Source: Kribbella antiqua (lineage in GTDB: Bacteria > Actinomycetota > Actinomycetes > Propionibacteriales > Kribbellaceae). Taken from it: 64,000 nucleotides of DNA. The DNA lies in the NCBI RefSeq assembly GCF_004345665.1, contig NZ_SLWR01000006.1:87667-151666 (forward strand), in the 5' to 3' direction. The notes beneath the pieces were generated by a model that was not told where the DNA came from, did not search any database, and saw nothing but the letters and a program-made list of their open reading frames with translations. Positions 8,111 to 16,919 of this stretch are shown piece after piece. A program made the position numbers and the translations under genes. The number at the start of each line of letters is the position of its first letter. Position 1 is the first letter of the stretch.

Positions 8111-10022
8111 CCCAAGAGTCGTGACCCTCCTCCAGGGGCTGAACCGGATCGTGATCGCGGAGTTCGGTGCCGATCGCTCGTCGGTGGTGCCCGACGACCA
8201 GCTGGACCGGCCCGTGACGCTCACCAACCAGCGATACCTCGAATCGCTGGCGAACAATGGTGGCCTCCAGCCGGGAGCCTCCCAGGCTCAGGTCTGGGCG
8301 GCACTGACGGAAGCGGTGGCGGTGTACGCCGACCGGATGGCCGCCGGCGGTCCGCGGCCGGAGACGCCCGGCGAGAACGAGCCGTCGAAGAGGCCGGAAG
8401 ACCGGCAGACGTTCGAAGTGGCTTTGTCCAGGTTGCATGCGCGCTCCGCGACACCGCGGCTGGTGCAACGAGGGTTTCCGCCCGACTGGGTGACCGCGCT
8501 CGGTGAGTTCCCGCCGCCGGTGCTCTACCCCGACCAGCTGACCGCGTCGACGATCGTGGCAGAGATCACCGAGCAGACCGAGCGAGACGACGAGGCGGAG
8601 GTGCTGACCGAGCTCATCGCCGCTGGTTACGGCGCCAGGGGTGCGACGGCCGCGCACATGCTGCTGGCTTCGGCCCCGGGCTATTCGACGCTGCCGGAGG
8701 ACCTGCAAGAAGAAGTCGTGCAGGATGTCGCCCGCGAGCTGGAGGGCGGCTTCGCATCGCCGACCGGGTACGTTCCGGAGACGCACCCTGAGCTGGCCGG
8801 AGATGTCACGAACGACCCCGTCCTGCGCGGAAAGGTCGCGGTCGCCTGGGCGAATCACATCGCCGCCGAGCGGATCGAGGAGCACCACGACGACCTGCGT
8901 CAGGAGGAGAAGGCCGCCGTACTGCGGATGACCGCGAACCAGCGGCCCGCGCGGTCCCGTCCGGCTCAGCCGGAGTCGGTCCACGACGTGATCCGCGGGA
9001 TCGACGCGGAGCTTCGTGAGCTGATCGGCGCGGAACAGACGATGTGGCGCGGCGAGATCGGGGACTACGGACTCAAGCGCGACCAGCGGATCAGCTCCGG
9101 CCACACAATGTTCCGGGTCAGGCCGGACGACGCGCTGTTGTCGCGACTGACCTCGAGCGATGCGGGCGGTCGGCTCGATCCGGAGGAAGTTGCAGGCCTG
9201 CAGCAGGCGATCAAGCAGACCGTCGTGATCTGCGCGAAGTGGGCCCACCCCAATGCGTACAACCTGCAGCAGCACGTCTGGGCCACGGCCTTCGACCCGC
9301 GGTTCCGGGCGATGGAGCGGGCGGTCGTCAGCGCCCTCGCCGACAACGAGCACAACACGATCGTCGACCGGAGGTTTCCGCCTGCGCTGGCTGACCAGCT
9401 GCGGACGCCAGAGCCGCCCGGCGTGTTCGATCAGCCGCTGCGGACACCGGCGCCGCCGAGCGCGGACGAGGAGTACGCACCGGCGGCCCAGGGGTTCGCG
9501 GAGGCCGTCTACGGCGACGAGCCCGAGGCGTTGATTCGCCGGATGGCGAGGGAAGGGCTCCCGGACATGGGAATGGCCGCGGGTGAGGTGCTGGTGGCCG
9601 GCTCCGCGATCTCGCCGGAGGACCGGCAGGCTGCCGCCTGGGTGCTCGGCGAAAAGATCAACGACGGCTTCGACGCCCTGCCGGCCCGGCTCGAGGAGTG
9701 GAAGAGTACGTCGGTACTGCCCGCAGCAGCCCTGTCACGCGAGTACGGCGAGGAGCTCGGCCGGATGGCGGAGCGCCTGGTTCATGACTACGCCAGGGAT
9801 CCGGATCTCCTGCAGCAGGACGTGGCCGCGGCCGAGGCAAAGACCGCGGCGGCCATCGAGGCACAGCGGGGCAGCATGCCGGAGATCTACCTGCATGACC
9901 GGCTGCTGCCAGGCATGGACCGGGCGCAGCTCCGCCCCCGCCCCACGGCGCCGTCCACCGCCCCCGCGGTGACCCGCACATCTGCCCCCGGCCAGTCCGG
10001 CCCGAGCGGGCTCGCCCGCTGA
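8103..10022 (+). CDS. Unknown family protein, paralog A
   Basis: This 639-residue protein belongs to no family I recognise. It is predicted soluble and helix-rich, with many Glu/Arg/Ala/Leu and several Pro-rich linkers, and has no signal peptide or membrane helix. It aligns over its whole length with the next gene. Matching blocks are '[12 protein letters not shown]' (~75), '[13 protein letters not shown]' with '[11 protein letters not shown]' (~180-215), '[19 protein letters not shown]' with 'MWRGEI' (~290-320), '[13 protein letters not shown]' (~360), and '[14 protein letters not shown]' through '[17 protein letters not shown]' (~455-530). The C terminus is Pro/Ala-rich. It starts at GTG 8103 with TAGCTT 7 bases upstream and lies divergent from accD. 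The central block resembles, very loosely, metallopeptidase-like toxin folds but lacks HExxH. Confidence 0.8.
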   Translation: MADPRVVTLLQGLNRIVIAEFGADRSSVVPDDQLDRPVTLTNQRYLESLANNGGLQPGASQAQVWAALTEAVAVYADRMAAGGPRPETPGENEPSKRPEDRQTFEVALSRLHARSATPRLVQRGFPPDWVTALGEFPPPVLYPDQLTASTIVAEITEQTERDDEAEVLTELIAAGYGARGATAAHMLLASAPGYSTLPEDLQEEVVQDVARELEGGFASPTGYVPETHPELAGDVTNDPVLRGKVAVAWANHIAAERIEEHHDDLRQEEKAAVLRMTANQRPARSRPAQPESVHDVIRGIDAELRELIGAEQTMWRGEIGDYGLKRDQRISSGHTMFRVRPDDALLSRLTSSDAGGRLDPEEVAGLQQAIKQTVVICAKWAHPNAYNLQQHVWATAFDPRFRAMERAVVSALADNEHNTIVDRRFPPALADQLRTPEPPGVFDQPLRTPAPPSADEEYAPAAQGFAEAVYGDEPEALIRRMAREGLPDMGMAAGEVLVAGSAISPEDRQAAAWVLGEKINDGFDALPARLEEWKSTSVLPAAALSREYGEELGRMAERLVHDYARDPDLLQQDVAAAEAKTAAAIEAQRGSMPEIYLHDRLLPGMDRAQLRPRPTAPSTAPAVTRTSAPGQSGPSGLAR

Positions 10023-10029
10023 GCGGTAG

Positions 10030-10067
10030 CTGAACCCGGGCGCCGGTAGGTTGCGGTGCGTGGCGGA
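10030..10067 (+). promoter_or_regulatory. Conserved upstream element of paralog B (leaderless -10)
   Basis: This is the counterpart of 8073-8110. CTGAACC at its start, TAGGTT at 10047-10052, then 7 bases and GTG 10060. The similarity decides the start codon of the following gene. Confidence 0.6.
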
Positions 10068-12048
10068 TGAGGAAGTCGAAGCCCTTCTGCGCAGGGTCAT
10101 GCGGTTCGTCGTCGAGGACGTCTACGGCGAGTCGGCGCCCGAGACCGTCCTCCAGTTGCCCGCGCTGACGGTGCGGGAGGAGCGGCTGATGAAACTGCTC
10201 TCGGGCAGCATCGACATCCCCGTCAGACTCGCGCCGAGCGTTGCCGCGGTGCTCGACCGCGAGACGCAAGAGGCGCAGAGACGAGCTTCCCGGGAGACGG
10301 CGAGGTTAGCGGCAGGCACGCCGGAAACGCCGTACGACGAGCTTGCCTTCGTAGAGGCGGCGGACGACCGGCCCGAGATCCTGGAGATCCTCACGACGGT
10401 GGTGGCCATGTACGCCGACCAACTCGAGCCTCAGGAATCGCTGCCGGAACCAACTGACGAAGACGCCCGGGACCGGATCGGATGGGCCAACAGCAGGGCG
10501 TACGCGATTCCCGCGACGCGGCAGCGGTTGGTGCCGGAACTCTTTCCGAACGGGCAGCTGGGTGACCTCGGGATGTCCCAGCCGGCGGTGCTGGAAGGTG
10601 ACGTGGCGGCGGCGCGAGCGCTGGCCGTCGCGGTCGCCGCGCGGCTCGGCCGGCAGGGCGACGACGTACAGAAGGAGTTCACAGCGGCTGGTCGAGGTGG
10701 CGTGGCTCCGACTGCCGCTCGCCTGCTGCTGAACCGGAATCCTGACTTCCTGGCGCTGCAGAGAGCCGATCAGCGGGCGGCGCTCGTGCGGGTGGCAGCC
10801 CGGCGGCTGGAAACCGCCTTCGCGTCGCGCGACGAGCGCGGGGTGGCGGAGCGCGAGCTGACCGAGGTCGTGGAGAACCGGCGCGAGGACATCATCGGCA
10901 GGACCGCGGAGGACGGCTCGGTGACCTTCGGTGGAGCCGGCGCGGTCGACGCGCTGAACCTCTGGGCCGCCGAGGAGCTCCGGAAACTCCACGCGCTGCC
11001 GAGGCAGTTCCTCGAATCGCACGAGGCCGAGGCCGTGTTCCCACCCGGCCGGGCCGAATCGGTTCATGAACTGGCGAGTCGGATCCGGACCGTTGTCGGT
11101 GAGCTCACGGGCACGCCCCGAACGCTGTGGGACGACGAGATCCCGGAGCCGGTGCCCGGCCAGGACGTGCCGCCGACCGACTACACCCTTCGTCTCAGCC
11201 TTGACGAGGCGCTGGCCCTGCGGGCGCTGACCCAGGACGGCCCGGACGGTCCGCTCACCCCGGAGGTTGCGGCGGCCGCACGGCAGGCGCTTCAGAACGC
11301 CACCGCGCCGTACGTGCGGTGGGCCATTCCGTATGGGTACGGCCGGCGGAACGAGAACGAGGCTGACCGCGTCGCCCCGCGGTTCAAGCCACTCGAGAAC
11401 GGAGTGAGCAAGGCGCTCGCCGAGATCGAGGGCGTCGAGATCATCGACCGGATCCTGCCGCCCGAGCAGGCCGAGCAGCTGAAGGCAGCGGAACCGCCGC
11501 TCAAAGACACCGAGTACGCGCCGGCCGCGCTGGCGTTCGCGAACGCTGTCGACGCGGCCAAGGGGACCGAGTTCCCGAACAAGACGCTTCGCCGGATGGG
11601 CGGCCAGGGCCGGGCCGGGATCGCGATAGAGGCGGCGCATCGGCTCGTGTCCAGTACGGCGATCGCGAAGCACGAGCGGCCATTCGCCGTACGGATGATC
11701 GCCGACTCGATCGACCAGCACTTCGACGCTCTGCCGGCGGAGCTCGAGTCCTGGAGCCAGGGCGGGCAGACGGTGATGGGGGACCTGCGGGTCAACGATC
11801 CGGCGGCGTACGGACAGCAGGTCGCCCAGCAGGCCCTCGGCATGGTTACGCACTACGAGGAGAATCCGGGGAGCGCCCAGCGGGAGTCGGCGGCGGCCGA
11901 CCGGACGGCCGCGCAGGAGGCCGGCGCGAGGTTCGGGAGCGCCGATCCGGCGATGACACAGCCGAAAGCACATGCACCGGGCACCACTCCCGAGGCGAAC
12001 CGTGCCGATGGCTCCGGTGAGTCCAAGACTCGCGGCCTCGGCCGATGA
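10060..12048 (+). CDS. Unknown family protein, paralog B
   Basis: This 662-residue protein is homologous along its whole length to paralog A. Shared blocks include the start 'VADEEVEALL', 'LTTVVAMYADQL' (~110), 'TAARLLLNRNPDF' with 'AARRLETAFAS' (~215-250), 'ESVHELASRIRTVVGEL' with 'LWDDEI' (~340-370), 'LTPEVAAAARQAL' (~400), and 'TEYAPAALAFANAV' to 'IDQHFDALPAELESW' (~485-565). I use GTG 10060 rather than the in-frame TTG at 10051, because the GTG lines up with paralog A in both protein and upstream DNA. No signal peptide, helix through the membrane, or catalytic motif is evident. The last ~50 residues are low-complexity. The stop (12046-12048) lies in the first unit of a 17-bp tandem repeat. 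Function is unknown. Confidence 0.8.
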   Translation: MADEEVEALLRRVMRFVVEDVYGESAPETVLQLPALTVREERLMKLLSGSIDIPVRLAPSVAAVLDRETQEAQRRASRETARLAAGTPETPYDELAFVEAADDRPEILEILTTVVAMYADQLEPQESLPEPTDEDARDRIGWANSRAYAIPATRQRLVPELFPNGQLGDLGMSQPAVLEGDVAAARALAVAVAARLGRQGDDVQKEFTAAGRGGVAPTAARLLLNRNPDFLALQRADQRAALVRVAARRLETAFASRDERGVAERELTEVVENRREDIIGRTAEDGSVTFGGAGAVDALNLWAAEELRKLHALPRQFLESHEAEAVFPPGRAESVHELASRIRTVVGELTGTPRTLWDDEIPEPVPGQDVPPTDYTLRLSLDEALALRALTQDGPDGPLTPEVAAAARQALQNATAPYVRWAIPYGYGRRNENEADRVAPRFKPLENGVSKALAEIEGVEIIDRILPPEQAEQLKAAEPPLKDTEYAPAALAFANAVDAAKGTEFPNKTLRRMGGQGRAGIAIEAAHRLVSSTAIAKHERPFAVRMIADSIDQHFDALPAELESWSQGGQTVMGDLRVNDPAAYGQQVAQQALGMVTHYEENPGSAQRESAAADRTAAQEAGARFGSADPAMTQPKAHAPGTTPEANRADGSGESKTRGLGR

Positions 12049-12092
12049 TCAGGCCGGTCCGATGATCAGGCTGGGCCGATGATCAGGCTGGG
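12042..12092. repeat. 17-bp tandem repeat, three units
   Basis: There are three adjacent copies of CCGATGATCAGGCTGGG (12042-12058 with two changes, 12059-12075, 12076-12092). Each contains the palindrome TGATCA. The TGA of unit 1 ends the plus-strand paralog B gene, and the TGA on the minus strand in unit 3 ends the SCP2 gene. Confidence 0.95.
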
Positions 12093-12553
12093 CCGACGGC
12101 GAAGATTTTGGTGAGGCGGGCGGCGAGGGCCAGGTCGCCGCGGACGGAGAGGCGTTGTTTGAGGACCGCCAGAACGGGGTCCTCGTTGCCGGTGACGACG
12201 CGCAGCAGCGTGGCGGGGTCGGTGCGGATGGAGATGTCGGCGCCGCCGGGCTGATCCGCGAGTACGGTGCAGCGGCCGTCGCTGACCCGGATCCAGAATT
12301 CGTCGACGTCACCCGCTCCGGCCCCCGTGATCTGCCAGGCGACGACGGCGTCGAACCCGGCGGCCCGGGCGGGTCGGAGGTACTCCGGCATCCGGCGAAA
12401 GATCTCGCGCAACGCGACCTCTCGCACTCCCCCGATGAGCCGATGCCGAAGCTCCCGCTCCGACGTCCGGTCGACCAGCCGGGCCAGTTCGCTCGCGTCC
12501 AGCGAGGTCAGGCCGTCGGACTCCAACCAGCCCGCGCTGCCTCGCTCGGTCAT
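12083..12553 (-). CDS. SCP2 sterol-binding domain protein
   Basis: This 156-residue protein has an SCP2-like lipid-binding domain in its C-terminal two thirds: 'DEFWIRVSDGRCTVLADQPGGADISIRTDPATLLRVVTGNEDPVLAVLKQRLSVRGDLALAARLTKIF'. This is the typical order of a strand-rich half, the 'ad.ti..d...l..l..g' segment, and the 'G.l...Gd..la..l..lf' end. Such domains bind hydrophobic ligands; bacterial ones often act with acyl-CoA or polyketide enzymes, but no partner is evident here. The gene is divergent from the TetR gene, and a double palindrome lies between them, so TetR probably controls it. Confidence 0.82.
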   Translation of the reverse strand: MTERGSAGWLESDGLTSLDASELARLVDRTSERELRHRLIGGVREVALREIFRRMPEYLRPARAAGFDAVVAWQITGAGAGDVDEFWIRVSDGRCTVLADQPGGADISIRTDPATLLRVVTGNEDPVLAVLKQRLSVRGDLALAARLTKIFAVGPA

Positions 12554-12609
12554 GGCGACCTCCCCGAAAGGTGACGGAACCCGGACCGTAGGCGCAGGCC
12601 GGAGGGGTT

Positions 12610-12646
12610 CCTACCAGACCGTAGGAATTTCCTACGATCTGGTAGG
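12610..12646. promoter_or_regulatory. Double TetR operator (37-bp near-perfect palindrome)
   Basis: Two sites with the form CCTAC-N6-GTAGG (12610-12625 and 12631-12646) sit 21 bp apart. They are themselves arranged as one 37-bp palindrome with a single mismatched pair off-centre. The second site overlaps the TAGGTT hexamer (12643-12648) of the TetR gene. Confidence 0.8.
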
Positions 12647-12657
12647 TTTGTCAAGTG
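12643..12657 (+). promoter_or_regulatory. Leaderless-type -10 for TetR gene
   Basis: TAGGTT (12643-12648), 6 bases, then GTG 12655. The hexamer is partly inside the palindrome, which fits autorepression. Confidence 0.6.
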
Positions 12658-13281
12658 GTTGAGGACGCCGAACCGCGCCGCCGGGCGGCCCACCTCGGGC
12701 CCGAGCGCCGGCGCCCGATGATCCTCGACGCCGCTCTCCAGGTCTTCTCGGCCAACGGCTACGCCGGTACGACGATGCAGTCGGTGGCGGACGCGGCCGG
12801 GGTGACCAAGCCGGTGGTCTACGACTGCTTCGCCAACCGCGACGAGTTGCTGCTGGCCCTGCTCGCCCGCGAGGAGCAGCACCTGGTCATCTCGATCGTC
12901 GCCGCGCTGCCCGCCGACCCGAGTGTCGGCACTCCCGAGGAGCACGTCCTCGACGGCCTGACCGCGTTCCTGACCACCGCGGCGAAGAACCCGCAGTCCT
13001 GGCGGATCGTCTTCGGAGCCCAGTACGGCGCCGCGCCGGTGGTGGCCGACCGGGTCCGGGCTGCCCGCGCCTTCCTGGTCGAAGGCCTGCGGCTGACCCT
13101 GATGAAGTCGTTGCCCGGCGTCACCGACCCGGACGCGAACCTGCCGGTGCTGGCCGAGCTGCTCGCGTCGATGACCGAGGCCTGCGCCCGGATGCTCGTT
13201 GTGGACGGCACCGATCGCAGCCCGGCCGACCTGGCCAAGGTCGTCTCCCAGGTGGTCGGCGGCGGCTTCGGTAACGTCTGA
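12655..13281 (+). CDS. TetR family transcriptional regulator
   Basis: This 208-residue repressor has an N-terminal helix-turn-helix at about residues 22-68 ('RRPMILDAALQVFSANGYAGTTMQSVADAAGVTKPVVYDCFANRDELLLALL'), the TetR signature, and an all-alpha ligand domain after it. The divergent SCP2 gene and the two CCTAC-N6-GTAGG sites in the 101-bp gap suggest it represses both its own gene and the SCP2 gene. A ligand such as a lipid or acyl-CoA is plausible from the neighbour but is only inferred. It starts at GTG 12655 as a likely leaderless message. Confidence 0.9.
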   Translation: MVEDAEPRRRAAHLGPERRRPMILDAALQVFSANGYAGTTMQSVADAAGVTKPVVYDCFANRDELLLALLAREEQHLVISIVAALPADPSVGTPEEHVLDGLTAFLTTAAKNPQSWRIVFGAQYGAAPVVADRVRAARAFLVEGLRLTLMKSLPGVTDPDANLPVLAELLASMTEACARMLVVDGTDRSPADLAKVVSQVVGGGFGNV

Positions 13282-13367
13282 GCGCCGTACTGTGAAGTAG
13301 CCTGACAGGGCGGTCACGATCAGGCTTCCAGCTGGCGGACGATGCGGCGCTGACGTGCGCCCGCCGA

Positions 13368-13384
13368 TAGGGTGGGCGAACGTG
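13368..13384 (+). promoter_or_regulatory. Leaderless-type -10 for ppc
   Basis: TAGGGT (13368-13373), 8 bases, GTG 13382. Confidence 0.5.
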
Positions 13385-16009
13385 ACCGACACCGGTAGTG
13401 AGACCCGTACCCGCGCGCGGTTCGAGGTGCCCGAGGAACTTCGGGCCGACGTCCGCCTGCTCGGCGAGATCCTCGGCAAGGTGCTGGTCGAATACGCCGG
13501 TCAGCCGCTGCTCGACGACGTGGAGAAGCTCCGCGAGCTCACCATCGCCGGCGACGGCGCGGCGGCCGAGCAGCTGGTCGCGTCCTGGCCGCACGAGCGG
13601 GCCGAGGACGTGGCCCGGGCGTTCACCTGCTACTTCCACCTGACCAACCTCAGCGAAGAGCTGCACCGCGCTCGGGTGCTGCGTGAGCGCGACCGGGCCG
13701 GCAACGCGCCGGTCGTCTCCGAGCTGGCGCAAGCCGTTGAGCAGATCTCCGTGGACAGCGGTGTGCAGCAAGCCCGCGCGCTGCTCAACGGGCTGGAGTT
13801 CCGCCCGGTGCTCACCGCGCACCCGACCGAGGCTCGGCGTCGCGCCGTACTGGCGACCATCCGCCGGATCTCGTCGCTGCTGGAGGAGCGGGGCGACCCG
13901 CGGGCCGGTGACAGCGAACTGGCCGAGAACAAGCGGCGCCTGATCGAGCAGGTCGACATCCTCTGGCGTACGTCGCAACTCCGCACCAGCCGGCCGTCCC
14001 CGCTGGACGAGGTGCGGTCGGCGATGGCCGTGTTCGAGGAGACGCTGTTCGATGTCGTCGGCAACGTCTACCGCCGGCTGGACGACGCGCTGGCCGGTGA
14101 CTCGGCCGGGACCAAGCCGCCTGTGGTGGCGCCGTTCGTCCGGCTCGGCTCGTGGATCGGCGGCGACCGGGACGGCAACCCGAACGTCACCGCTGCGATC
14201 ACCCGCGAGGCCATGCAGATCCAGGCCGACCACGTCCTGCGTGCCCTCGAGCGGGCCACCGACACCCTCGGCCGGGCGCTCACCCTGGACGCCGCGACCA
14301 CACCGCCGTCCGCGCCGGTCCGTCGCATCCTGGAGGACGCACGTGCGGTCAACCCCGAGCTGATCGCGGACATCGAGACCAGGTCGCCCGCCGAGACTCA
14401 CCGCCAGCTCCTGCTCCTCGCAGCGCGCCGGCTGGCCGCCACCCGCGCCCGCGACGCGGACTTCGGCTACCCGAAGGCCTCCGACTTCCTGCACGAGCTC
14501 AAGGCCCTGCAGGACTCGCTGGTGAACGCAGGAGCTCCACGCCAGGCGTACGGCGAGCTGCAGCAACTCATCTGGCAGGTGCAGTCGTTCGGCTTCCACC
14601 TGGCCGAGCTGGAGGTTCGCCAGCACTCGTCGGTCCACGCCAAGGCGCTGGAAGAGGTGCTGGGTGGCGGCGAGCTCTCCGACCAGACGGAAGAGGTGCT
14701 CGCCACCCTCCGGGTGATCGGCCAGATCCAGCAGCGGTTCGGCCCCGAGGCATGCCGTCGGTACGTCGTCTCGTTCACCCGCAACGCAGGGGACCTCGCA
14801 GCCGTCTACGAGCTGGCCGACGCCGCTCTGGATGGCCGTCCGATCGAGCTGGACGTCGTACCGCTGTTCGAGACCGGTGAGGACCTGCAGAACTCCGTGG
14901 AGGTGCTGGACAACGCCATCCAGCTCACCAGGGTCAGGCACCGCCTCACGGCCAATGACAGGCGTTTCGAGGTCATGCTGGGGTACTCCGACTCCGCCAA
15001 GGACGTCGGTCCGGTGTCTGCGACTCTCGCTCTCTATGACGCTCAGGCACGGATCACGGCCTGGGCGCAGCGCAATGCCATCCGGCTGACCCTGTTCCAT
15101 GGCCGTGGCGGTGCTCTGGGCCGTGGCGGTGGCCCGGCGAACCGCGCCGTACTGGCGCAGGCTCCGGGGTCGGTGGCCGGGCGGTTCAAGCTCACCGAGC
15201 AGGGTGAGGCGATTCCGGCTCGCTATGGCAACGCGGCGATCGCTCAGCGGCACATCGAGCAGGTGACCGCGGCGACGCTGCTGGCCTCGACTCCGGCGGT
15301 GGAGGAGCGGGCGGCCAAGGCAGCTGAGCGTTTCGCGGTGATGGAGAAGACGCTCGACGAGGCCGCGCGTACGGCGTACCACCGGCTGGTGAAGGCGGAT
15401 GGGTTCGCGGAGTGGTTCGGCCGGGTGACTCCGCTGGAGGAGCTCGGGCAGCTGCCGCTCGGTTCGCGCCCTGCCCGGCGTGGAGTGGCGGTGTCGTCGC
15501 TGGAGGACCTGCGAGCCATCCCGTGGGTGTTCGCCTGGTCGCAGGCGCGCGTCAACGCGCCCGGGTGGTATGGCCTGGGTTCGGCGCTGTCTGCCGTTGG
15601 CGACGTCGCCGTACTGCGGGATGCGAACCAGAACTGGCCGCTGTTCCAGGTGATGCTCGAGAACGCGGAGATGTCGCTGGCGAAGACGGACCGGCGCATC
15701 CTCGGCCGCTATCTCGAGCTGGGCGACCGGCAGGACCTGACCCAGCTGATGCTCGACGAGCACGCGCTCACCACCGAGTGGGTGCTCAAGGTGCTCGACC
15801 AGGACCGCCTGCTCGCCGGGCGCCGCGTGCTGGGCCGTGCGGTCGAGCTGCGGAACCCGTATGTCGACGCGCTCAGCTACCTGCAGCTGCGGGCACTGGG
15901 GACCCTGCGGACGGATGACTCGCTGGACGACGAGCAGATCGTCCGTACGCGGCGGCTGCTGTTGCTGACCGTCTCGGGCGTTGCCGCCGGTCTGCAGAAC
16001 ACCGGCTGA
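13382..16009 (+). CDS. ppc: Phosphoenolpyruvate carboxylase
   Basis: This is an 875-residue cytoplasmic enzyme that makes oxaloacetate from phosphoenolpyruvate and bicarbonate, feeding the TCA cycle. Catalytic landmarks are present: 'LTAHPTEARRRAV' (His near residue 145), 'GSWIGGDRDGNPNVT' (~257), 'VMLGYSDSAKDVG' (~535), the glycine-rich loop 'FHGRGGALGRGGGP' (~575) and the conserved C-terminal 'QNTG'. Its length is normal for the family. I use GTG 13382, in line with the TAGGGT 8 bases upstream, although an earlier in-frame ATG exists at 13355. Its TGA overlaps the ATG of birA by one base, so the two form an operon. Confidence 0.97.
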   Translation: MTDTGSETRTRARFEVPEELRADVRLLGEILGKVLVEYAGQPLLDDVEKLRELTIAGDGAAAEQLVASWPHERAEDVARAFTCYFHLTNLSEELHRARVLRERDRAGNAPVVSELAQAVEQISVDSGVQQARALLNGLEFRPVLTAHPTEARRRAVLATIRRISSLLEERGDPRAGDSELAENKRRLIEQVDILWRTSQLRTSRPSPLDEVRSAMAVFEETLFDVVGNVYRRLDDALAGDSAGTKPPVVAPFVRLGSWIGGDRDGNPNVTAAITREAMQIQADHVLRALERATDTLGRALTLDAATTPPSAPVRRILEDARAVNPELIADIETRSPAETHRQLLLLAARRLAATRARDADFGYPKASDFLHELKALQDSLVNAGAPRQAYGELQQLIWQVQSFGFHLAELEVRQHSSVHAKALEEVLGGGELSDQTEEVLATLRVIGQIQQRFGPEACRRYVVSFTRNAGDLAAVYELADAALDGRPIELDVVPLFETGEDLQNSVEVLDNAIQLTRVRHRLTANDRRFEVMLGYSDSAKDVGPVSATLALYDAQARITAWAQRNAIRLTLFHGRGGALGRGGGPANRAVLAQAPGSVAGRFKLTEQGEAIPARYGNAAIAQRHIEQVTAATLLASTPAVEERAAKAAERFAVMEKTLDEAARTAYHRLVKADGFAEWFGRVTPLEELGQLPLGSRPARRGVAVSSLEDLRAIPWVFAWSQARVNAPGWYGLGSALSAVGDVAVLRDANQNWPLFQVMLENAEMSLAKTDRRILGRYLELGDRQDLTQLMLDEHALTTEWVLKVLDQDRLLAGRRVLGRAVELRNPYVDALSYLQLRALGTLRTDDSLDDEQIVRTRRLLLLTVSGVAAGLQNTG

Positions 16010-16815
16010 TGTTCAGCGACCTGGAGCGCCCACCGCTGGACGCACAGTTCCTGCAGGGGCGTCTGGTTCGGCCTGGCTCGCTCTGGACGCAGATCGACGT
16101 ACTGACCGAGACGGAGTCGACTAACGCGGTCGTGGCGGCTGCTGCGCGTGCGGGGACTCCTGAGGGGCTGGTGGTCGCTGCAGAGCACCAGTCGTCTGGG
16201 CGTGGGCGGCTCGGGCGTACGTGGACCACTCCGGCGCGGTCTGCTGTGCTGATGTCGGCTCTGCTGCGTCCGACGGCTGTGCCTGCGGACAGGTGGCCGT
16301 GGCTGGGGTTGCTGGTGCCGTTGGCCGTGGCAGCCGCCGTACGACGGGTGGGGGAGATCCCAGCCGTCGTGAAGTGGCCGAACGACGTACTGGTCGAGGA
16401 CCGGAAGCTGTCCGGCATCCTGCTGGAGCGGGTCGAGGGACCGGCCGCTGTGGTCGGTATCGGGCTCAACGTGACCTTGCGCGAGTCGGAGAAGCCGCAG
16501 CCGGCCGCCACGTCGCTCGCGCTCGAAGGCGCGGCGACGACGGATCGAGCCACCGTCCTGGCCGCCGTACTCCGAGAGTTGGCCACCCGTTACCAGACCT
16601 GGGTAGACGCAGCCGGCGATCCGGCCACGATCCTCCCGTCGTACCGAGAACTCTCCGCCACGCTGGGCCGCCTCGTCCGAGTCGAACTCCCCGACGGCAC
16701 CCACCTCGAAGGCAGAGCCCGTGACCTGGACGCCGACGGCCGCCTCATCGTCGACACCCCCAACGGCCCACGACCACTCGCCGCCGGGGATGTCACCCAC
16801 CTGCGGACGAACTAG
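16009..16815 (+). CDS. birA: Biotin-[acetyl-CoA-carboxylase] ligase
   Basis: This 268-residue enzyme activates biotin with ATP and transfers it to the carrier lysine of acyl-CoA carboxylase. Signature segments are 'TESTNAVVAAAARAGTPEGLVVAAEHQSSGRGRLGRTW' (biotinyl-AMP loop, ~35-75), 'KWPNDVLVEDRKLSGILLE' (lysine and biotin site, ~120-140) and 'GIGLNV'. A small SH3-like C-terminal domain follows ('LVRVELPDG..LEGRARDLDADGRLIVDT'). There is no N-terminal winged helix, so it is a monofunctional ligase without repressor activity. It follows ppc by a one-base overlap and lies near accD, as in mycobacteria. Its stop shares CTAG with the convergent small membrane gene. Confidence 0.95.
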   Translation: MFSDLERPPLDAQFLQGRLVRPGSLWTQIDVLTETESTNAVVAAAARAGTPEGLVVAAEHQSSGRGRLGRTWTTPARSAVLMSALLRPTAVPADRWPWLGLLVPLAVAAAVRRVGEIPAVVKWPNDVLVEDRKLSGILLERVEGPAAVVGIGLNVTLRESEKPQPAATSLALEGAATTDRATVLAAVLRELATRYQTWVDAAGDPATILPSYRELSATLGRLVRVELPDGTHLEGRARDLDADGRLIVDTPNGPRPLAAGDVTHLRTN

Positions 16816-16919
16816 CTGGTGAAGATCTTGGCTGCGGTGATGAGGGTTTGTACGACGCCGTAGCCGAGGAGAGCGGCGACGAGGAGCCAGGAGATCACCA
16901 GGCGTGGGGTCTGGTTCAT
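16812..16919 (-). CDS. MFS transporter small subunit (35 residues)
   Basis: This tiny membrane protein starts at ATG 16919, which overlaps the stop (16916-16918) of the upstream transporter (ATGA). It is a short polar start (MNQTPRLV) followed by one hydrophobic helix ('ISWLLVAALLGYGVVQTLITAAKIF'). Annotators describe short partner proteins of this shape next to oxalate/formate-type MFS carriers. The coupling and helix support a co-translated subunit or chaperone of the carrier. Its stop overlaps the birA stop (CTAG 16812-16815). Confidence 0.75.
   Translation of the reverse strand: MNQTPRLVISWLLVAALLGYGVVQTLITAAKIFTS

Noticed and set aside
13121..15763. Long open frame (880 codons) on the minus strand across ppc
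   Set aside because: It is antisense to PEP carboxylase, has no family-like sequence, and has the Arg/Gly/Pro-heavy composition expected of a mirror frame in GC-rich DNA.
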